DNA of 7,478 bases, from contig CALKVB010000520.1 of the NCBI GenBank assembly GCA_937996605.1, positions 1-7,478 of the forward strand, read 5' to 3'. Under the pieces are notes generated by a model. The model saw only the letters and a list, made by a program, of their open reading frames with translations, did not search any database and was not told the DNA's origin. Position numbers and translations under genes: made by a program. Origin of the DNA: an uncultured Oxalobacteraceae bacterium (lineage in GTDB: Bacteria; Pseudomonadota; Gammaproteobacteria; Burkholderiales; Burkholderiaceae_D). This document shows, piece after piece, positions 6,172 to 7,478 of this stretch (position 1 is the first letter of the stretch; each line of letters opens with the position of its first letter).

Positions 6172-7422
6172 ATGAACTTCGATCACTCTCCCGTCGCAAA
6201 AGATCTCATCGCTCGAATGCAAAAGTTTATGCAAGAAGAAGTCTTACCTGCCGAAGCAACTTACTACCAGCAACTGAAAGGTGGTAGCGATTGGACGCAA
6301 TGGCAACAGCCAGCGATTATGGAAGAACTTAAAACTAAGGCCAAGGCCGCGGGTTTGTGGAATTTGTTTTTGCCTGAGGATGGCGCACGTTTAGCCAATA
6401 TTGATTACGCGCCACTGGCAGAAATCACCGGTCGTTCGATGATGTCGCCTGAGGTGTTCAACTGCAATGCGCCTGATACCGGCAATATGGAAGTCTTGGT
6501 TAAGTACGGTTCGGAAGAACAAAAGCAACGCTGGCTTAAACCATTGATGGCTGGCGAAATTCGTTCTGCATTTTGCATGACCGAGCCGGACGTTGCCTCC
6601 AGCGATGCCACCAATATGCAAGCGACCGCTATCGTCGAAGGCGATGAAGTCGTGATCAATGGCCGCAAATGGTGGAGCTCCGGCATTGGCCACCCGAATT
6701 GCAAAGTGCTGATTTTTATGGGCTTGAGTGATGCCTCTGCCGACAAACATCGCCAGCATTCTATGGTGTTGGTACCACTCGACACTCCTGGCGTGAAGAT
6801 TGAACGCATGTTGCCGGTGTTCCATACCTTGGATGAGCCATTTGGTCACGGTGAGGTCAGTTTTACTAATGTACGTCTGCCGCTATCTGCCATTATTGGT
6901 GGCGAAGGTGGTGACGGCGGCGTGAGCGGCATTGGTCGCGGTTTTGAAATCGCACAAGGTCGCCTCGGGCCTGGCCGTATTCATCACTGCATGCGCGCGA
7001 TTGGGGCGGCAGAATATGCACTCGAATTAATGTGCCAACGTTCGCTCAGCCGTGTAGCGTTCGGCAAACCACTAGCGAAACTCGGCGGCAATGCTGACAT
7101 CATCGCCAACGCCCGCATGGCGATTGAACAAGCGCGTCTGCTAACACTCAAAGCTGCATGGATGATGGATACCGTGGGTGTCAAAGCGGCGATGAGTGAG
7201 ATTTCGCAAATCAAAGTCGTTGCGCCGAATGTGGCGACACAAGTGATTGATGCAGCGATGCAAATGCATGGCGGAGCTGGGCTGTCGGATGACTTCCCCT
7301 TGGCGGCACTGTATGCCTATGCACGGGTGTTACGACTCGCCGATGGCCCCGACGAAGTACATCGTGGCTTGATCGCCAAAATAGAATTGAAGCAGCAAGC
7401 GCTGCGTGCAGGCATCAAGTGA
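6172..7422 (+). CDS. Acyl-CoA dehydrogenase, ACAD10/11-like
   Basis: This 416-aa FAD-dependent acyl-CoA dehydrogenase would introduce an alpha-beta double bond into an acyl-CoA thioester and pass electrons to electron-transfer flavoprotein. Typical features appear in order: an N-terminal helical domain, FCMTEPDVASSDATN (134-148) in the flavin/substrate region, GRKWWSSG (164-171), GFEIAQGRLGPGRIHH (257-272), RVAFGKPL (294-301), HGGAGL (366-371), and DGPDEVHR (391-398) near the C-terminus. The GRLGPGRIHH and DGPDEVH signatures point to the ACAD10/11 branch rather than the short- and medium-chain enzymes. At the usual catalytic-glutamate position of the C-terminal motif (YEGT in MCAD) this protein has D391. 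A glycine-rich stretch at 243-256 looks like a small loop insertion. The substrate cannot be named. The ATG at 6172 has only a weak purine-rich region upstream, but the N-terminus looks natural. The gene is divergent from the LysR regulator. Confidence 0.93.
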   Translation: MNFDHSPVAKDLIARMQKFMQEEVLPAEATYYQQLKGGSDWTQWQQPAIMEELKTKAKAAGLWNLFLPEDGARLANIDYAPLAEITGRSMMSPEVFNCNAPDTGNMEVLVKYGSEEQKQRWLKPLMAGEIRSAFCMTEPDVASSDATNMQATAIVEGDEVVINGRKWWSSGIGHPNCKVLIFMGLSDASADKHRQHSMVLVPLDTPGVKIERMLPVFHTLDEPFGHGEVSFTNVRLPLSAIIGGEGGDGGVSGIGRGFEIAQGRLGPGRIHHCMRAIGAAEYALELMCQRSLSRVAFGKPLAKLGGNADIIANARMAIEQARLLTLKAAWMMDTVGVKAAMSEISQIKVVAPNVATQVIDAAMQMHGGAGLSDDFPLAALYAYARVLRLADGPDEVHRGLIAKIELKQQALRAGIK

Positions 7423-7459
7423 GACTATCGCAATCAAATATGCAATTAGAATCAAAAAA

Positions 7460-7478
7460 ATGAGAGATCGCAATGCGC
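7460..7478 (+). other. Possible start of a downstream gene, cut by the window edge
   Basis: After the dehydrogenase stop there are 56 bases. ATG codons at 7460 and 7473 open frames that run off the end; the second has a weak purine-rich GAGAGA ten to five bases upstream. Too little is present to decide whether a gene starts here or what it encodes. Confidence 0.2.

Noticed and set aside
6391..6849. 152-codon minus-strand open frame inside the dehydrogenase gene
   Set aside because: Antisense shadow of a strongly conserved coding region; no domain seen. The same applies to the other frames inside the helicase, fan1 and LysR genes.

Overview
The window (7,478 bp, moderate GC) looks like chromosomal DNA of a gammaproteobacterium. 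Three things suggest this: a LexA box of the E. coli type (CTGT-N8-ACAG), a FAN1/XPD-like helicase gene pair of the kind known from Pseudomonas-like proteobacteria, and abundant short palindromic intergenic repeats. Genus cannot be assigned from the sequence alone.

Layout. Positions 1-649 hold no credible gene. They contain a modular repeat present twice in tandem, about 345 bp apart, with three near-identical blocks separated by unrelated spacers. Positions 650-4749 (minus strand) hold a two-gene operon: a FAN1-type VRR-NUC structure-specific nuclease, then an XPD/DinG-type helicase with its own N-terminal PD-(D/E)XK nuclease domain. The two genes overlap by an ATGA. A near-perfect LexA/SOS box lies at 4789-4808, 39 bp upstream of the nuclease start. 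Positions 4852-5778 (minus strand) encode a LysR-type regulator whose start region carries a duplicated ATATGCATA motif. Positions 5779-6171 are intergenic and hold a REPIN-like element (two inverted REP hairpins) with a triple 12-bp tandem repeat inside it. Positions 6172-7422 (plus strand) encode an ACAD10/11-type acyl-CoA dehydrogenase, divergent from the LysR gene. The last 56 bp contain no complete gene.

Working together. The main biological story is the FAN1 plus nuclease-helicase operon. It reads as a DNA-repair module, probably for interstrand crosslinks, translationally coupled and apparently under SOS control. Eukaryotic FAN1 is a crosslink-repair nuclease, and XPD-family Fe-S helicases such as FANCJ act in the same pathway, so the bacterial pairing is suggestive. 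The LysR/acyl-CoA dehydrogenase pair is a separate unit; regulation of the dehydrogenase by the LysR protein is plausible from divergent placement but is not shown by the sequence.
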